From Cynocephalus volans (taxonomy: Eukaryota > Chordata > Mammalia > Dermoptera > Cynocephalidae), in contig NC_084462.1 of NCBI RefSeq assembly GCF_027409185.1, forward strand, positions 160,629,490-160,693,489: 64,000 bases of DNA, in the 5' to 3' direction. Position 1 is the stretch's first letter. Every line of letters starts with the position of its first letter. A program made the translations under genes and the position numbers. Under the pieces are notes generated by a model. The model saw only the letters and a program-made list of their open reading frames with translations, did no database searches and was not told the origin of the DNA. Below, in pieces: positions 11,531 to 25,231 of this stretch.

Positions 11531-13370
11531 ATTGTTGACATTTTAATATATATTGTTACTACTTATTTTATTTAATTACTGTATCACAACATTCATCTGA
11601 GGTTATCTTTTCTCTCTTTTTCTCTAGTTATCTGTAAGGCTTATATCATATTTCTTTCTAGCAATGATAAACTAATTAACTTCTATTTTAAAAATGTATT
11701 AAAACCTGGTTTCTCCAGTTCTTACTATCAAGAATTAAAATATCCATTTAATCTCACAGTGTATGACATCACATGATTTTACTGTACTACTCTTTCATTT
11801 CCTCCACAGTTTCCCAGTTTTTGTTGATATAATCTGAATTGAGTTTTTAGACCAAATTATTATTACTTTTTTATCATGTATCTTTTATTTTAAATATTAT
11901 TTTTATATACAAAATATTTCATCACCCAAGAAATAATTATTGATATTCAAATAGTTTATTGCTTAACACCAAATCTTTTTTTAACTATGATTTTCTTATT
12001 TTTGATTTGGGATTTTGTTTTATCTCTCAATTGTCTTCGTAGAATGCAAGTTCAGTAATTTCTTTTTTCCAGAAATAGTGTGCTCATGACATTCTCTCCT
12101 AGCTCCTGAAAACCTGAAATATCTTTTCCTTACACAAACATATATTTGACAGCTTCACTGCCTATATAATTCTTGTGTAACAATCTTTTAAAATCCTAAA
12201 CACTTTTGCTCAGTCTCCATCTTTACTAGCTTTAGTACCTTGGAGAAGTATGACACCAGTCCCATTTTAGTTATTTTATACCCCTACCTGTTTCAAATAG
12301 CTTGTGTGCTTTTTAGTGTATTTCATCCTTGATTTGTACAATTTCAACAGGCTATAACTTGGTGTTGGTATATTTCCATTAAATTTTATCTGCATAATTG
12401 GTAATTCCTCTCAGTCAAAGACGTGGGCCTTTTTTGAGCTCAGAACAATTTCTTCCTTGACTTCTTTGCTTATTCTTTCTGTTCTGCCACTTTGTGCCTC
12501 ACAAATTTTCATCTTATGTGTGGATTTTTTCCTAAATCTGTGTTCAATTTTCTCTTTTCCTCTCAAGAATTTCATTTATTTTATCCCGTAGGCTCTTGGA
12601 GGAATTTTCAAAGTTTCAAAGATCATCATTCAGTTTTCAGAGTATTCAATCAATTTTTCACTGCCTCCTTTTAATTAAGCATTTTTAAAAAATTACTGTG
12701 ACATGTTTCCTGAGTACAGATCATTCCTTTTGCACAACTGGTTGCCCAATTTTCATGGCTATGACAACTTCTTGAATCACGCTAATAATAGGAATGATAA
12801 TATTTCTGAAATTTTCTTCTTCCACCCAAGAAAAGTTAGTCTTACTCTTTTAAGTTACAGTATCTTTTTTATGCATTTGGTGCTATGTTCATATTTATAT
12901 GTTTTCACATATGAAGAGAGTCAATCATACCTTGACTTTGCTAGAACAGTAGAAGCAAAAGGAGATAGGACTTCCTTTCTTTAGAATGAAAACTTTTGAT
13001 CTGATTTTTGCTTCTAGTGACTTCTCACCCAGGCCTACCATTTATCTGAATTAGAGTTCCATCACAAGTTCTGCCGTGGTCTCCTCTAATCTCTACTCTT
13101 ACCAGCATTGAGCACCTGCTCTTTATAGGCAGAGAAGTTTTAGGTCTCTCTTCAATGCCTTATTTAACCTGCCCTTTTTTTGAAGATTTTCTAGCTAAAA
13201 TTCTTGATGTTTCTAGAAGGTGGTTTTCACTATTTCCAGTTTTCTAACATTTTTGCATGACCTTGGCCATTTCCAATGGAACCTGGTGATAGAGGAGTTG
13301 TATACCTCTGCTAATGCCACCATCTTTCCAAAAGCTTTCTTTCCAATCTTTTCTCTTATCTCTTCTATCA
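11531..13370. other. Unassigned AT-rich intergenic sequence
   Basis: No gene or confidently named repeat. Several short open frames are rich in Phe and Ser because of T-rich composition. Confidence 0.5.
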
Positions 13371-13500
13371 TTTTCCATTGCTATCTCACTCTATGTCTTA
13401 TGCTTTCCAGGAAATGTGCATTTTCTCATGCTGTTTCCTTCTCCTGGAACATTTTTCCTAGAATCTCTTTTCATACTGCCTCTCTCTACTAAAATAACAA
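13371..13500 (+). repeat. L2 LINE fragment
   Basis: Contains CTATGTCTTATGCTTTCCAGG and TGCTGTTTCCTTCTCCTGGAACATTTTTCC, landmarks of the L2 3' region. Confidence 0.6.
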
Positions 13501-13794
13501 GGACTCAAGTGATTTTTAACTAGGAGTATAACAAAAGTATTCATGATGGAAGCAATCCAAAACTCTTGTGTGTGTTCTCATGCTATGTTTGTTAACATAC
13601 ATTAGAGTCTGCCATGAATACTAGCCATGTATGGTTATATATTATTTCCCCAATTAGAGCATTCGATCTTTGAGAGCAGCAATCATGCTATGTTTATTTC
13701 CTCTATGGGATACGAACAGAAACTTTCACATTGCAGGGGCTCCAAAAAAGAAGTATATTAACTTTAGTTTAAGTTTAGCTATCATTTATTACAC

Positions 13795-13990
13795 ACTCCA
13801 CATCAGTACATGTGTTATTTCTATTCCTCACAAGAAACCTCAGAGGTAAGTAATATTACCCCTTTTTGTACAGAGGTATCTGAGGCACAGTTATTATATT
13901 AATAACTTTAAGGTCATCCAGTTAGTGACTGAAATTGGATTTACACCCAAGTCTGACTCCAATGTCCATGTGATTTTCTGCCACACCATT
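13795..13990 (-). repeat. MIR SINE
   Basis: Reverse orientation. It shows ATATTACCCCTTTTTGTACAG, CTGAGGCACAG, TAACTTTAAGGTCATCCAGTTAGT and ACCCAAGTCTGACTCCAATG, as in the MIR reverse complement. Confidence 0.78.
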
Positions 13991-14794
13991 CTGATTCAAT
14001 TAAATTTTAATTAAATTGAGATGACCTCACCAGGCACAAGACTTGTTCAGGAATATAATTGGGTTAGATATGAAACACCACTCCTCCCTCTCTGAGTCCA
14101 CTTTATGTCATCTCTCTTTGATTAAAAATGGGAAATATGTCTCAAGGTTTCTACTGAATTTCTGGCTGTCATACTTCTGAAGCCCTGTCTAGATACCTTT
14201 TTCCTTCTCCTAAATAAAGTGATAGTTCTATGATTACAACCTATATAAAATAATTTATCCATATAATATTTTGGAAATCTGAAGTCAAATTTGACCATAA
14301 ATGTATTTATTTCTCATGTCATAACTAAAATGTCATTCTGGAACATTAAACCTACTCATACGAATATTGTGATTTAACTCTACTGGACTTCATCCATCCT
14401 TTATGGAGGCAGCACAGAAATAAAGTGCAGCAACTGCTGTTCACTGACCAAAAGAAGCAGTAGTTGAAACTGGTAATGGTAGAAAAAAACCTTAAAGCAT
14501 AAACTGACAGCCCATGGGCCAAGACCAAATCACTGTTGTGTTTTGTTTGGATCAAACAGTGTTTTAAAGTAATTTGACTTTATAGTTAACATTTAAAGTT
14601 TTAATATTTTGTTTGAAATTCACATCAAAATCCAGATTTCTGGCTTTAAAAATAAGATATGAAGATCTGATCACACTGGACTTGCATCTCTGCATGGAAA
14701 CTATCTACTAAGTCTGAGTAGCAGCAGAGATGGCGAGTGTCTCTAACTGGGGACTAGTGAGTTTGGAACATACAATACATATGGAGTAAATATC

Positions 14795-14970
14795 AAATAT
14801 AGAGTATCAGAGCTGGAAGGGACCTTAACAAAATTAACTTAGACTTTTTACTTTAAATAAGAAAATTGAGCCAGCAGGTGATGTGATACCACTGAAGGTC
14901 ATACAGGTGGTTAGCAGCAGAGCTGTTACAAGAAGCTAGATATTCCAGCCACTCAGGCCATCATTCTGCT
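14795..14970 (-). repeat. MIR-like old SINE
   Basis: Contains AGAGTATCAGAGCTGGAAGG, GAAAATTGAGCC and AGGTCATACAGGTGGTTAGC in the order expected for a reversed MIR-class element. It is weaker than the copy at 13.8 kb. Confidence 0.55.
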
Positions 14971-15267
14971 TATTGACAAACTTTGTAATGCAGTGAGAAC
15001 CTCTCATGAAATTACATGATTTTGAAATTAAAAAGTGAGGTGTATTGTAAAACACCTGTTTGCAGTTCCCATGATCTTGACACCTGCCCTGTTCTCTATC
15101 TACATTAGCACATTACCTTACTGAATAACAAATAAATCCTTTGAGATAGGAATGCCAGTTTACTTGAGTGACGATATATCAATATGGTTGTGAAAATGGG
15201 ACACTGTACAAGGTCCAGATTATATAGACATGTGTTGGTCCTGTATTAACCTTACTATAAACACATT

Positions 15268-15385
15268 ATTTTGTTCATTTATTCAAAATCTATTTATTGA
15301 GCACCTAACATGTTCAAGGAACTGTATTGGGTACTCACTAAAGGTAAAAAGAATAAGCAAGATAAATAAAACCTCTACCTCCCTA
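15268..15385 (-). repeat. L2 LINE 3' end
   Basis: It reads TTTATTCAAAATCTATTTATTGAGCACCTAACATGTTCAAGGAACTG, the reverse complement of the L2 terminus. Confidence 0.65.
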
Positions 15386-17385
15386 GTCATAGATAAGTAG
15401 TACCATCTGTAACAGAAACTCTAATAGTGAGCAATCTTAACATGTGTTTCTCCAGATTCAGAGCAGAATTTCTTTATAGTTCATAGAGTAAAGCAAATAC
15501 AACCCACACATTCATGATTTTTTTAAAGCTCAGTATTATTAGTGGTAAATTAGAATCAGAGGCTCAAAGTCAGTAAATTAATGAATCACATAATAGCACA
15601 AATTTTCTGGAACTGAGTATAAACAATAACTTTTTATGATCCATGTTTCCAGCCAATAATTAGATTCTTTGTTTGATGCTTAATTTTAAAGCATATCTAT
15701 GATGCAAGAATATTTATATTTGAAGAAAAGTTCCTGGCCACCCGTAAAGCCGCAGAGAAATTGTCTTCTGAATGTGCATGTTGAATCAAAGATTTCACTA
15801 CAATTGGTGGCAGCTATAAAAGGAATAAACAATTTTTTTCTCATTTCTCAGGCAACAGTCCTATCTCCACAAAATTCAGTCTAAAAAACATGTATTAAGT
15901 ACTAATGATTACTCAGGACCTATGTTTATCACTGGAAGGAAAGAACAATGACTACAAAATATTTGCTTTCCTATATTAAAGGTTCATTAAAGACAGAAAT
16001 TAAGAGACATAAAAAATAGTTAATGCTTAGCTTCATGCTGTTTTATTATTTTGTTTAAAAAAATAAAAAATAAATGTAATAGATATTCAAAATTAGGAAG
16101 AAAACAATGAGAGGAGTCAGGCAGGCTTCAAGGGGACAGTGAGTGTTGAGGGACTGGTAGCATTTATAGGGGTCAAGAGGAGGGGGCATCTTGGGCCACT
16201 ACAATATCAAAAGCTCACTGGGGGTGGAGAAATGGGATTCCTTTTCTTACAGAAATTAAAAGCCAACTAGACCCCTAAAAGGGAATGAAATATGGCTAGA
16301 ATAAAATAGAACATTTGTTTTAAAAAGGTGAAAAAGAAGTTAACAAGAAGAAACTAAAGAAAAATAAAGGAAGGGAGGAGGGAAATTTTTTAGATTTATT
16401 TAGCTAGGACTACATTCAAGTGTGGCTACATCTAAGTACCGAAATGATGGCATCCAAAACCCATCTCTCTCTCAGGTCTGCTTTCCTGTGTATTGTCTTT
16501 CGCTGCATTCCCTAACTCCAGCAAACACTGAAATCTCTCCTTTCTTGTTCCCACCCATACATTTATTACCTGACCCAGACATTTCAGCAATTGATTGTTT
16601 AGTCAATAATTAAATAATAACATAGGCATTTAGTAGATAACCTCTTTTTTATTAGTCTTGTAAAACCAAGAATCTTAAGGAAAGGACCAAATAGTACATA
16701 TTTTTTATTTAACCTGTAGCAGTTTGCATATTACCTTTCACAAAGCAGATGATCAACATACACTAGTTGCACTGACATTATATCAAATTAATCGTAAGTG
16801 AGATAGTTAGGACCTTGTATTCTGGATAGGGATTAGGAATAATCATTTATGATATAGATATTGAGGCAAAGAGAGACATTAGTAAAAGATTGCATAAAGG
16901 ATATAAAAGTTCAATAATCATTTCCAAGAATTTTCAAGGTTTACATGCTAAAAACTAGTAATAATGTTGACATGTTATAATAACAAAATAGCAAAGTTTG
17001 ATAGGAGAATCAATTTGTGAGAAAAAAATCAATTCTACTCTGGATACTTGGAGCTTTAACAGCTGATGAAATATTCTGGTTGCTTATTCATGTTTCCAAA
17101 TGCCTATGGCGAATAGAAAGCAGATGAAAGTTTAGGTCTAAAGATAAAGATTTGGGATTCACTGTCATTCGCACAGAATTGATGATTATAATCATTAGAA
17201 TGGATAACATTCCAAAATAATAAATAGTACCAAGTTCAGTTTTCAGAAATCTTATGGGCTACATAGTCTGGAAAAAAAAAAAATTCTATCATAAACCCTA
17301 AAATATTCTGGGTAAAATAAAACCAATAAACTTTAAAATGTGTAGATGAGGAATACAAGAAAAAAAAATCATAAGTAAAAAAAAA
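15386..17385. other. Unassigned intergenic sequence
   Basis: AT-rich, with short A-rich runs near 16060 and 17270. No gene or clearly named repeat. Confidence 0.5.
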
Positions 17386-17389
17386 ATGC

Positions 17390-19790
17390 CTGAAACTGAG
17401 TGTAAGCAAGAGCTAAAGTCACAGACTGCCCTGGGATTGACAGACTGTCAGCAGGACTCCAGATGCTCAGGTTTTAATGGTTATGACCAGGGAAGGTGAA
17501 AAAGACCCCAAGGTACTAAGTCAAACTTTATCAAACTTGAGACTCCTACTGAAAGCTGGGTTATGTGAAGGGGTATTCCCTCAATAAAAACGTAAGCCAG
17601 AAAACACTTCGTCCACTGGGAAAGAGAGTGACTTGCCTTAGGCCTTTGTAGAAAGGAAGGATGAGTCTCCCTGGAAATTCATAATGACAAGCCTGCCCTC
17701 ACATGGGTTGGGACTTGGACATTTGTTATCTTTGCATTCTAGTAGACTGTAGGCAAAATTAATTTTTAAGGATATCCAGGCTGTTAGTGGCCCAGGATAC
17801 CTGGCAGAAGGAAACACACATCCTGTCTAGAGAAACATTTTCTTAACCTAGATTCCTCAGGATCTCCATAAATTAATATCAACGGAAGGGAAGAATATAA
17901 TAGAAAATGATCAAAAACACAATTAAACAATGCACTAAAAAAAGGGGTCAGCAGAAAAACAACCCAAGGTCTTCAGATGGTGAAAGAATCAGATACAAAC
18001 ATTCTAAAAGTATGTTTAAATATTTTAGGGGAAAAGAGAGAATTAAAAATAAGAACATAGAACAAAGTACCTTCAAGAATTAACCAAGAACATTTGAAGA
18101 AAAACACAAAAGACCTTTCATATATAAATAACATAAATTTTGAACTTCAAAACTCAGTGAATTGGTTAAACAACAGATTAGACACAGCTAAAGAGAGAAT
18201 TGGAGAACTCATGAGAAAGATCCTAAGAAACTAAAAACAATGCAGCACGCTTTGAATAATTTTTTAAAAAAGTATAAGAGATGTGGAGAATAGAATAATA
18301 AGGATACTTAGATCTATTTGTACTTAACGAAGGAAAAAACAGAAATGGAGGAGAGTTGACATTCAAAGAAATAATGACTTTAAATGTTTCAGACTCCTTG
18401 AAAGACATGTATGTTTAATTTAGGAACCACAACAAACACCAATAAGAGTAAATAAAAAGAAACCCACACTTCAGTACACAATAGGTAGTGAAATTTCAAA
18501 AGACCAACAGCAAAGTGAAAATCTAAAATGCAGTCATAATGAGAAAAACAAACAAATACACAAATGGGTAACAGACTGTCCTCAGATTCTCAATGGCAAT
18601 CTCAGAAACACCAGTAGTGTAATATTTTCAACAGGTTCTGGAGAAATAATAATCAATCTATAATTATATTCTTACCTAAACTTTCACTTAACAACAGTGA
18701 AATAAAGACATTTGTTGATAAAAAATAAAAGAGAAGAAGTTTACTATTAATACATGCTTACCAAAGGAAGACTTAAAGAATATACCCCATGAAGAAGGAA
18801 ATTGGGGCTGGCTGATTAGCTCAATTGGTTAGAGCACAGCCTTATAACACCAAGGTCAAAGGTTCAGATCCCCACTCTAGCCAGCTGCCAAAAAAAAAAA
18901 AGAAACTCATCTCACAAGGTCACAAGGTAGGTCTGATATTCAAGAAGAAATGGTAATTGGTAAATATGTAGGTAAACATAAATAAACAATGACTGTATTT
19001 GAAATAATTATAGCAGTTTGAAAAAGATAGGACTAGCATAGCGCCCCAAAAAGACATGTCAGAAGATGTGAGAGATATTTATGAGAAAATTACAAAACTT
19101 CATTGAAAAACAACAAAGAATACCTAAATAAATGGAAATACATATCATGTTCACAGATAGGAAGATACAACGTCAAGTAGATCTCAATTATCCCACAAAA
19201 TAATCTATAAATTCAACAAAATTCAAATTAAAATACTAAAAGTGTTCTTTCTTGAAACTTGGAAAGCCGATTCTAAAATGCATATAACAGAGCAAAGTAC
19301 CAATAGTAACCAAGATGTTCCTTAGGAAGAAAGTATGAATGAGGAAAGTGGGGGACAGGATGGGCTACAGCACAGCTTAGGAAATTATAGTATTAGTTTT
19401 GAATCAAATAAAACTGATATTTTTATATATCAAAAACAAATATTGGCAGTTTCTCATGGTTCAACCTAATAATGAAGATGTCCCAGTGTTGGCATAGGGA
19501 GAGACAATGGACAAAATCTAGAAGAGAAAGCATAGGAACAGACACCCATGCGCAATTAAAAACTTGTTGTCAGAACTGCCATTAATCATCGGGAGAAGAT
19601 TAATAAAAGGTGCTCCAATAATTAATTGCTTTATAAGAAAGTAGAGTCAAATTAGATTCTTACCTAATACTATAAACAAAATTAATTCCAGGTGGATAAA
19701 ACACTTACTTATGAAAAGCAAATATTAAAACTGCAAGAAGAAAATAAAGGAGAATATATTTATAAATATCTGTTTTCCTTTCCCATAATA
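17390..19790 (+). mobile_element. Old L1 LINE fragment (5' half and scraps)
   Basis: A-rich sense-strand sequence with old L1 features: CTTCAGATGGTGAAAGAATCAG, GATTAGACACAGCTAAAGAGAG and TGACCAGGG-type leader text. Later segments resemble ORF2 (TTACAAAACTTCATTGAAAAACAACAAAG and ATGTTCACAGATAGGAAGATAC). All frames are broken. A SINE interrupts it at 18805-18902. Confidence 0.65.
18805..18902 (+). mobile_element. Short ERE-like tRNA-derived SINE
   Basis: It opens GGGGCTGGCTGATTAGCTCAATTGGTTAGAGCAC (box A), then AAGGTCAAAGGTTCAGATCC (box B) and CCAGCTGCC, and ends in an A tail at about 18889-18901. This is the single-unit tRNA-like ERE form, inserted in an older L1. Target-site duplications are not clear. 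Confidence 0.8.
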
Positions 19791-22700
19791 ATAGAATTTT
19801 TATACGGGCACAAAATAAAGACATTTCCTAGATTTCCTAGACTTCTTTGCAGGTAAGTAGGATCACTGGGTGACAAAGTGCTGGCCATGATATATAAGTG
19901 GAAATGGACATTTCCATAAAGCAGCTTCCAAGAACCTCCTTAAAAAGACAGCTGGTACATACATACTTGGCACCTTTTTTGTTTTTTCTTCCTTTTTCTA
20001 CCCTTTGCCTGGAATATGGGTATATAAGCACAATAGGCATCATGAGGGTGAGCAGAAAGCTGGAAGGAGCACAGATCTCTGAGTTCATGGAACAGAGCTT
20101 CCACCTTCTCCAGATTGCCTACCTTGAGATTTTTACATGAGAGAGAAAAACAAGCTTCTGTCTTGTTTAAGTAACTATTATTGAAGATCTCAACCTAATG
20201 ATAACTAGTGCAATATGAAATACATTTATTCTTGCCTTATTTAAATATAACTGCAAGAGAGAAAAACAGAATACACAGAAATAATCCTATAGGAACAGCC
20301 ACTTTTAATAGACAATATGGGAAGAGGGAACCATAAGAGAGAGAAATGCTGTTGAAATACGGAGAGTGAAGACTGAAAAAAAATTTCTCCTGAATTTGTC
20401 TAGATCAGAAGGAGGTCACTGGTGACTTTAGAGAGCCATTTCCAAAGAGTGACTAACAAGCCCATGAAGAAACACAGCACTCAAGAGATTATTGACACTT
20501 GCACATTACTTAGAGGCTTTCCAGCTCCGCTCAAAACCTGCATACAAACACGTTTGTTGTTTCTGGGCTACAGGTGTAACTAGGTGTACCTGAATCATCG
20601 AGAAGTAGAAATAGCTCTTGCCCTGTATAATTTCTTGATGTCTTTTCCATAATCATGAAACACCCAGTAGGAACATACTCAGTCTACTCTATCTGGTCAT
20701 TTGGATAGCAACTGCCAATTCAATTGGGATTCATCCCTTCTCCTTAATATATGAAGAATTTTTTTTTCTCTAGGCTTTAAAAGGTAACTAACTATTGCAT
20801 ATCATAAAATGAACTGCATAGACTACTATCAGCAACACATAGGTATATGTATATAAGTGTTTACCTGTAACAAAAAAAGAAAAATACTCTAAAGGTGTAT
20901 GTAGAATGTGGATCATATATCAATCATCTGTCTGTCTGTACAGAAGCCCTGAGCATCAGAACAAAGGAAGCAGAAGTGGATGCAGGCCAAAACTTTGAAC
21001 TTTGAAAAATATGAATAGGCATTCTTTGACATACCAAAAGGAGGTGCTTTTGAAAAAGTGTGCACAAACTAAGAAAACATATGCCAAATTTTTTTTTCTC
21101 TGAGAAATAGTGATAAACAATGAATTTAGGAGATTTCTGTCTTTATAACATATAATAGCCTATATTCATATATCCTTAAAGTGTAATTGGGAGCAGACTT
21201 GATTCAATAGGTTCAGTAGTGGAGTTGACAAAAAGAAACAATTATTGTTGAGTCTGGTGAAGGAAAGTGTAGCTATTATGAAAGCAGAGGAAGTTTGTCT
21301 CCATAAGATGATGACTGCTGAAAATGGAACTAGTTTCCCCTATTACCATCAGAGGGAGGGAATTCCTAAAATTTTCCTTAGAATTTTCTTCACCTTAATA
21401 AACTTTACTATGTTGAACCATTACAATGCCCTCCTCCCTTTAGAACTGGTAGAATGCTTAACTCTCAAACAGTTAAAGTAACAAAGGTAACCTATAAGGT
21501 ATAGACAGAAACACAAAAGGCAGTGAAAACCTGGTGAACAGCTGAAGCAGGAGAACCTGATGAGTAACTACACTGCAGCATTAAGTGGTGATGCCACCTG
21601 CTATGAGAGTGGTCTGTGTGGATACCTTTAGTAAATTGCCTAAATTGTCTCATACGTGTCTAAATGGCCGAATGAAGATGTTTGCCTGAATTGCATATAC
21701 TATGTTAACTATAGTCTACTCCATGCCATCCCACCTCTATGATCACCATTTTCAGGCTAAGTTATCTTTTTTTCTTTGGAGGGAGAGGGAAAATATGTAA
21801 GAGAGGGCAAATCCAGGAGAGAAAATAGAAGTTAAACCACCTTTTCTCAAGCAGGAACAGGAGTGCGTGGGTTCATGGATCCCTAGAATTCTCTCAGCCA
21901 AATCTCCCTGAATTGGACCAGTTAAAATGGCCATAATTTATCAAGGAATATCTGCCACTACTCTAGAAGACCTAGGCAGCTGCAGAACCCAGAACTGTTT
22001 CTCCCTGAATATTTAAGCTACAAGGTACGAATGTCAAAATGTGCTCCACGTGGAGCCAAACTGCAGTGGGGATTTAGCCAGCCTTGGCCCCTACAGGTTG
22101 ACCCCTTGAATTCCCAATGTGTTGGCTCACCAGGGACATCTCATTAACCTTAAAATAATAGACTCTGCATTTTCCTGATATAATATCCTCAACTTTTGCA
22201 CTAGTCTATGGTGGGGATTTATGCTATGCCTCATACTCTAGCTTATTTTCTTTTTGTCTATTGCATAAATCTAGGCTATAGCAGTTGACTAAGAGGACTA
22301 AGCCATAGTTAATCCTTACCCATGTGAAAGTGGAAAAGGATTGTGAATAATTCTACAGAATATCTCAATACAATGCATTATGCTAAGGAATTTTATTACA
22401 TAATTTCCTGGAATATCTTTAGGACTGAATGCTAGCCAGAACACTCCCTTATTTTATTAAATGCCTTTTTCTATGTTTCTTCTCTAATCTCTTCTAAAGG
22501 TCCTTTTGGATGGAAATAAATGGCAAAACTTGAAGGTTTTAAGGCTCAGTACTTTTGGAGATCTTATCTGGTATGTTAGATATCTTAGATATTTTATTTA
22601 CCAACTAGACTATAAACTCATATTGTGGGAAACCATATTTTATACCATTTGTATATACACCCACTGAATGTAGTGCATTATAATGATTAGTGGCTTATTT

Positions 22701-22925
22701 ATGAACTAATAGGTGCTCAAACATTCATTAATAGTCTGTATTTTAGTTATTTAAATGTTCACTCACTGAAGAGAAGGAGAAATACAAAGAAATGTAAAAC
22801 ATAGCTTACATTCTCTTCTCTTATAGAATTAGGTTGAATTCTTCCTTCAAAGGATGATTGACATATTTAGTGTTTGCTTTTTGACTGGTTTGTCCTTTTT
22901 AGTCACAACTGATGAACACTTAGTA
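19791..22925. other. Unassigned intergenic sequence
   Basis: No gene, RNA gene or firmly assigned repeat. Short open frames look random. Confidence 0.45.
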
Positions 22926-22943
22926 AACACATACTGATTTTCT

Positions 22944-23092
22944 TTTCTTTTTTTTTTTTTTTCCTCTTGGCACAGTGTGGTCTGCACCACACTCAGCCAG
23001 TGAGTGTGCCCGCCACCCCTATATAGGATCTGAACCCACGGCCTCGGCGCTACCAGCACCGCACTCTCCCGAGTGAGCCACAGGGCCGGCCC
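22944..23092 (-). mobile_element. ERE-type SINE with 18-bp target-site duplication
   Basis: On the minus strand: GGGCCGGCCCTGTGGCTCACTCGGGAGAGTGCGG, then GTGGGTTCAGATCCTATATAGG and GCTCACTGGCTGAGTGTGG, ending in an A tail (T run at 22946-22962 on the plus strand). Direct repeats at 22926-22943 and 23093-23110 differ at one base out of 18. This confirms L1-type retrotransposition and a fairly recent date. Confidence 0.9.
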
Positions 23093-24127
23093 AACACATA
23101 TTGATTTTCTAACCAGAAAACAGCCTATCTTCTCTATCTAAATTTTGCCCATCCTCCTAGGTCAATTCAAGTCCTTTTAAATTCTACAAAATCCTCTCTA
23201 ACAGCTCCATCCATAAGGCCCTTCCTTCCTCTTAACATATTCTTATCTGTTGTATATATTTAACCACTAATCAAGTTACCCCTGTATTATTATTTAACAT
23301 TGATTATTAGAGAAGTTAAAAATAATGGCCACTGAGGCTTACGGTTTCTGGTTCCACATATAAGAAGCTTGAAAGTCACCTCTCTATCCTAAAACCAAGT
23401 AAAAAATAAAAGCTGAACAAACTAAAAAATCAACAACTCTCTTTAGATCCATAAGAGAGGTAAGGACATGACAAAATGCTGTGCCAAAGATTGGAGAGAC
23501 AGACAGGTGAATACAGAGTGCCACAGCTTACTTGAAAAGAGACAAGTGGAAACCATTGCAGGAGTCATTGCCTGAGTACAAAAACCTGAACTGTGTGACA
23601 AGTGACTGGAGGTTCAGTATGATGAAGTCTGAAAGTTAAAAACTCTAGGTTATGATGAGCCCCCACACTTCTTTCAGTTTTATCCCCAGGATTTTGACCA
23701 GATTCGCACAGTAAATATCAGAGAAAAATTCCCTCCAGCTTCTGGATGAAGGAACCAGAAGGGGAGAAGGAACCAGTTTGAAATAAATCATAGCACTCTG
23801 TTCTTTTGAAAAGCCTGCCCTCAGGAGAAACAGGATAACCAGAACCTAACCTGCTGGGGTAGTATCAGAGCCTAAATGACCTCAGGGAACAAAAACACCC
23901 AACTCTAAGCAGCTTTAGCCTTCCCTGTGGGAGAAGGAAACACCCAACTCCAGGCAACTCTAGTCATTCTGTCCTACCTAAGGGAGAAAAGAAAGATTGA
24001 AAAACATTTGTGACGTTTACAATTCAGAGGCATAGGCTCATTAAAATACTGAGACCTAATCTTATGACTATAGAACACTTCCCTCCCCCCACACCTTACC
24101 ACCACATTACTAAAGACCTATCTACAG

Positions 24128-24900
24128 GTGTTTCTTTTACCTGATACATTATGTTTGGCTATCCAGAAAAAATTACAAGGCATACTAAAAGGCAAAAAAA
24201 AAAAAAAAAAAAAAAAACCACAATTTCAAAAGACAGAACAAGCATCAGAATCAAACAAAGCAGGGATATTGGAATTATCGGATCAGGATCTTAAAACAAC
24301 CATGATTTATATACTAAAGGCTTTAATGGATAAAGTAAACAGCATGCAAGAGCAGATGAGCAATGTAAGTAGACAGATGGAAATCCTAAGAAAAGAACCA
24401 GAAAGAAATGCTAGAGATCAAAAACACTGTAATAGTAAAGAAAAATGTCTTTGATGAACTTATTAGTAGACTGGACACAGCTGAGAAAAGAATTTCTGAG
24501 CTTAAAAATATATCAATAGACACCTTCAAAACTGAAAAGCAAAGGAAATAAATATTGAATAAAACAGAAACATAATATCCAAGGAGTGTCAGACAAACTA
24601 CATAAGATCCAACATGTGCATAATGGGAATACCAAAAGAAAATGAAAGAAAGGAAAAAATACTTAAAACAATAATAACTGAGAATTTACCTGAGTTAATG
24701 GCAGACACCAAATCACAGATCCAGTAAGCTCAGAGAACAGCAAACAGGATAAATACCAAGAACAAAAAAACAAAAACAAAACCTACATGTAGGCATATTA
24801 TTTTCAAACTACAGAAAATCAAAGATAAAGAAAACAATTCTGACAATTTTACAGAGAGGGGAAAAACACCTTACCTACAGAGAAACAAAGATAAGAATTA
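24128..24900 (+). pseudogene. L1 ORF1 remnant
   Basis: Shows a coiled-coil-like stretch (LMDKVNSMQEQMSNVSRQME) followed by the broken central part. A pure A run of 27 bases at about 24192-24218 is an internal expansion rather than a retrotransposon tail. Confidence 0.6.
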
Positions 24901-25149
24901 CATCGTACTTTTTCTCAGAAATCATGCAAGCCAAAAGAGAGCGGAGTGAAATATTCAAAGTGTTTAGAGGGGAAAAAAAAAAAAAAAAAAAACACTAATC
25001 TAGAATTCTGTAGCCTGCAAAAGTATCCTTCAAAAGAGAAGGAGACAAAAAGACTTTCTTAGACAAACAAAAATTGAGAAAATTTGTTTCTAGTAGACCT
25101 GCCTTGCAAGAATCATTGAAAGAAGCTTATTTAGAGAGAAAAAATAATA

Positions 25150-25231
25150 TGAGAGTACTTCAAAAAGTTTATTTAAAAATATATTTTATCTTTAAATTCT
25201 ATTTTTTCATGAACTTTTTGAAGTCACCTCA
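25150..25231. mobile_element. Mariner-type MITE copy A
   Basis: An 82-bp near-palindrome with terminal inverted repeats (left TGAGAGTACTTCAAAAAGTT; right, reverse complement, TGAGGTGACTTCAAAAAGTT), flanked by TA on both sides. Inserted in L1. Confidence 0.82.

Noticed and set aside
11158-11575. Several open frames rich in Cys, Leu and Pro
   Set aside because: By-products of GC-rich tandem repeats in the L1 5' UTR.
24192-24218. Long A run as the tail of a SINE
   Set aside because: L1 ORF1 sequence continues on both sides with no SINE body, so it is an internal expansion.
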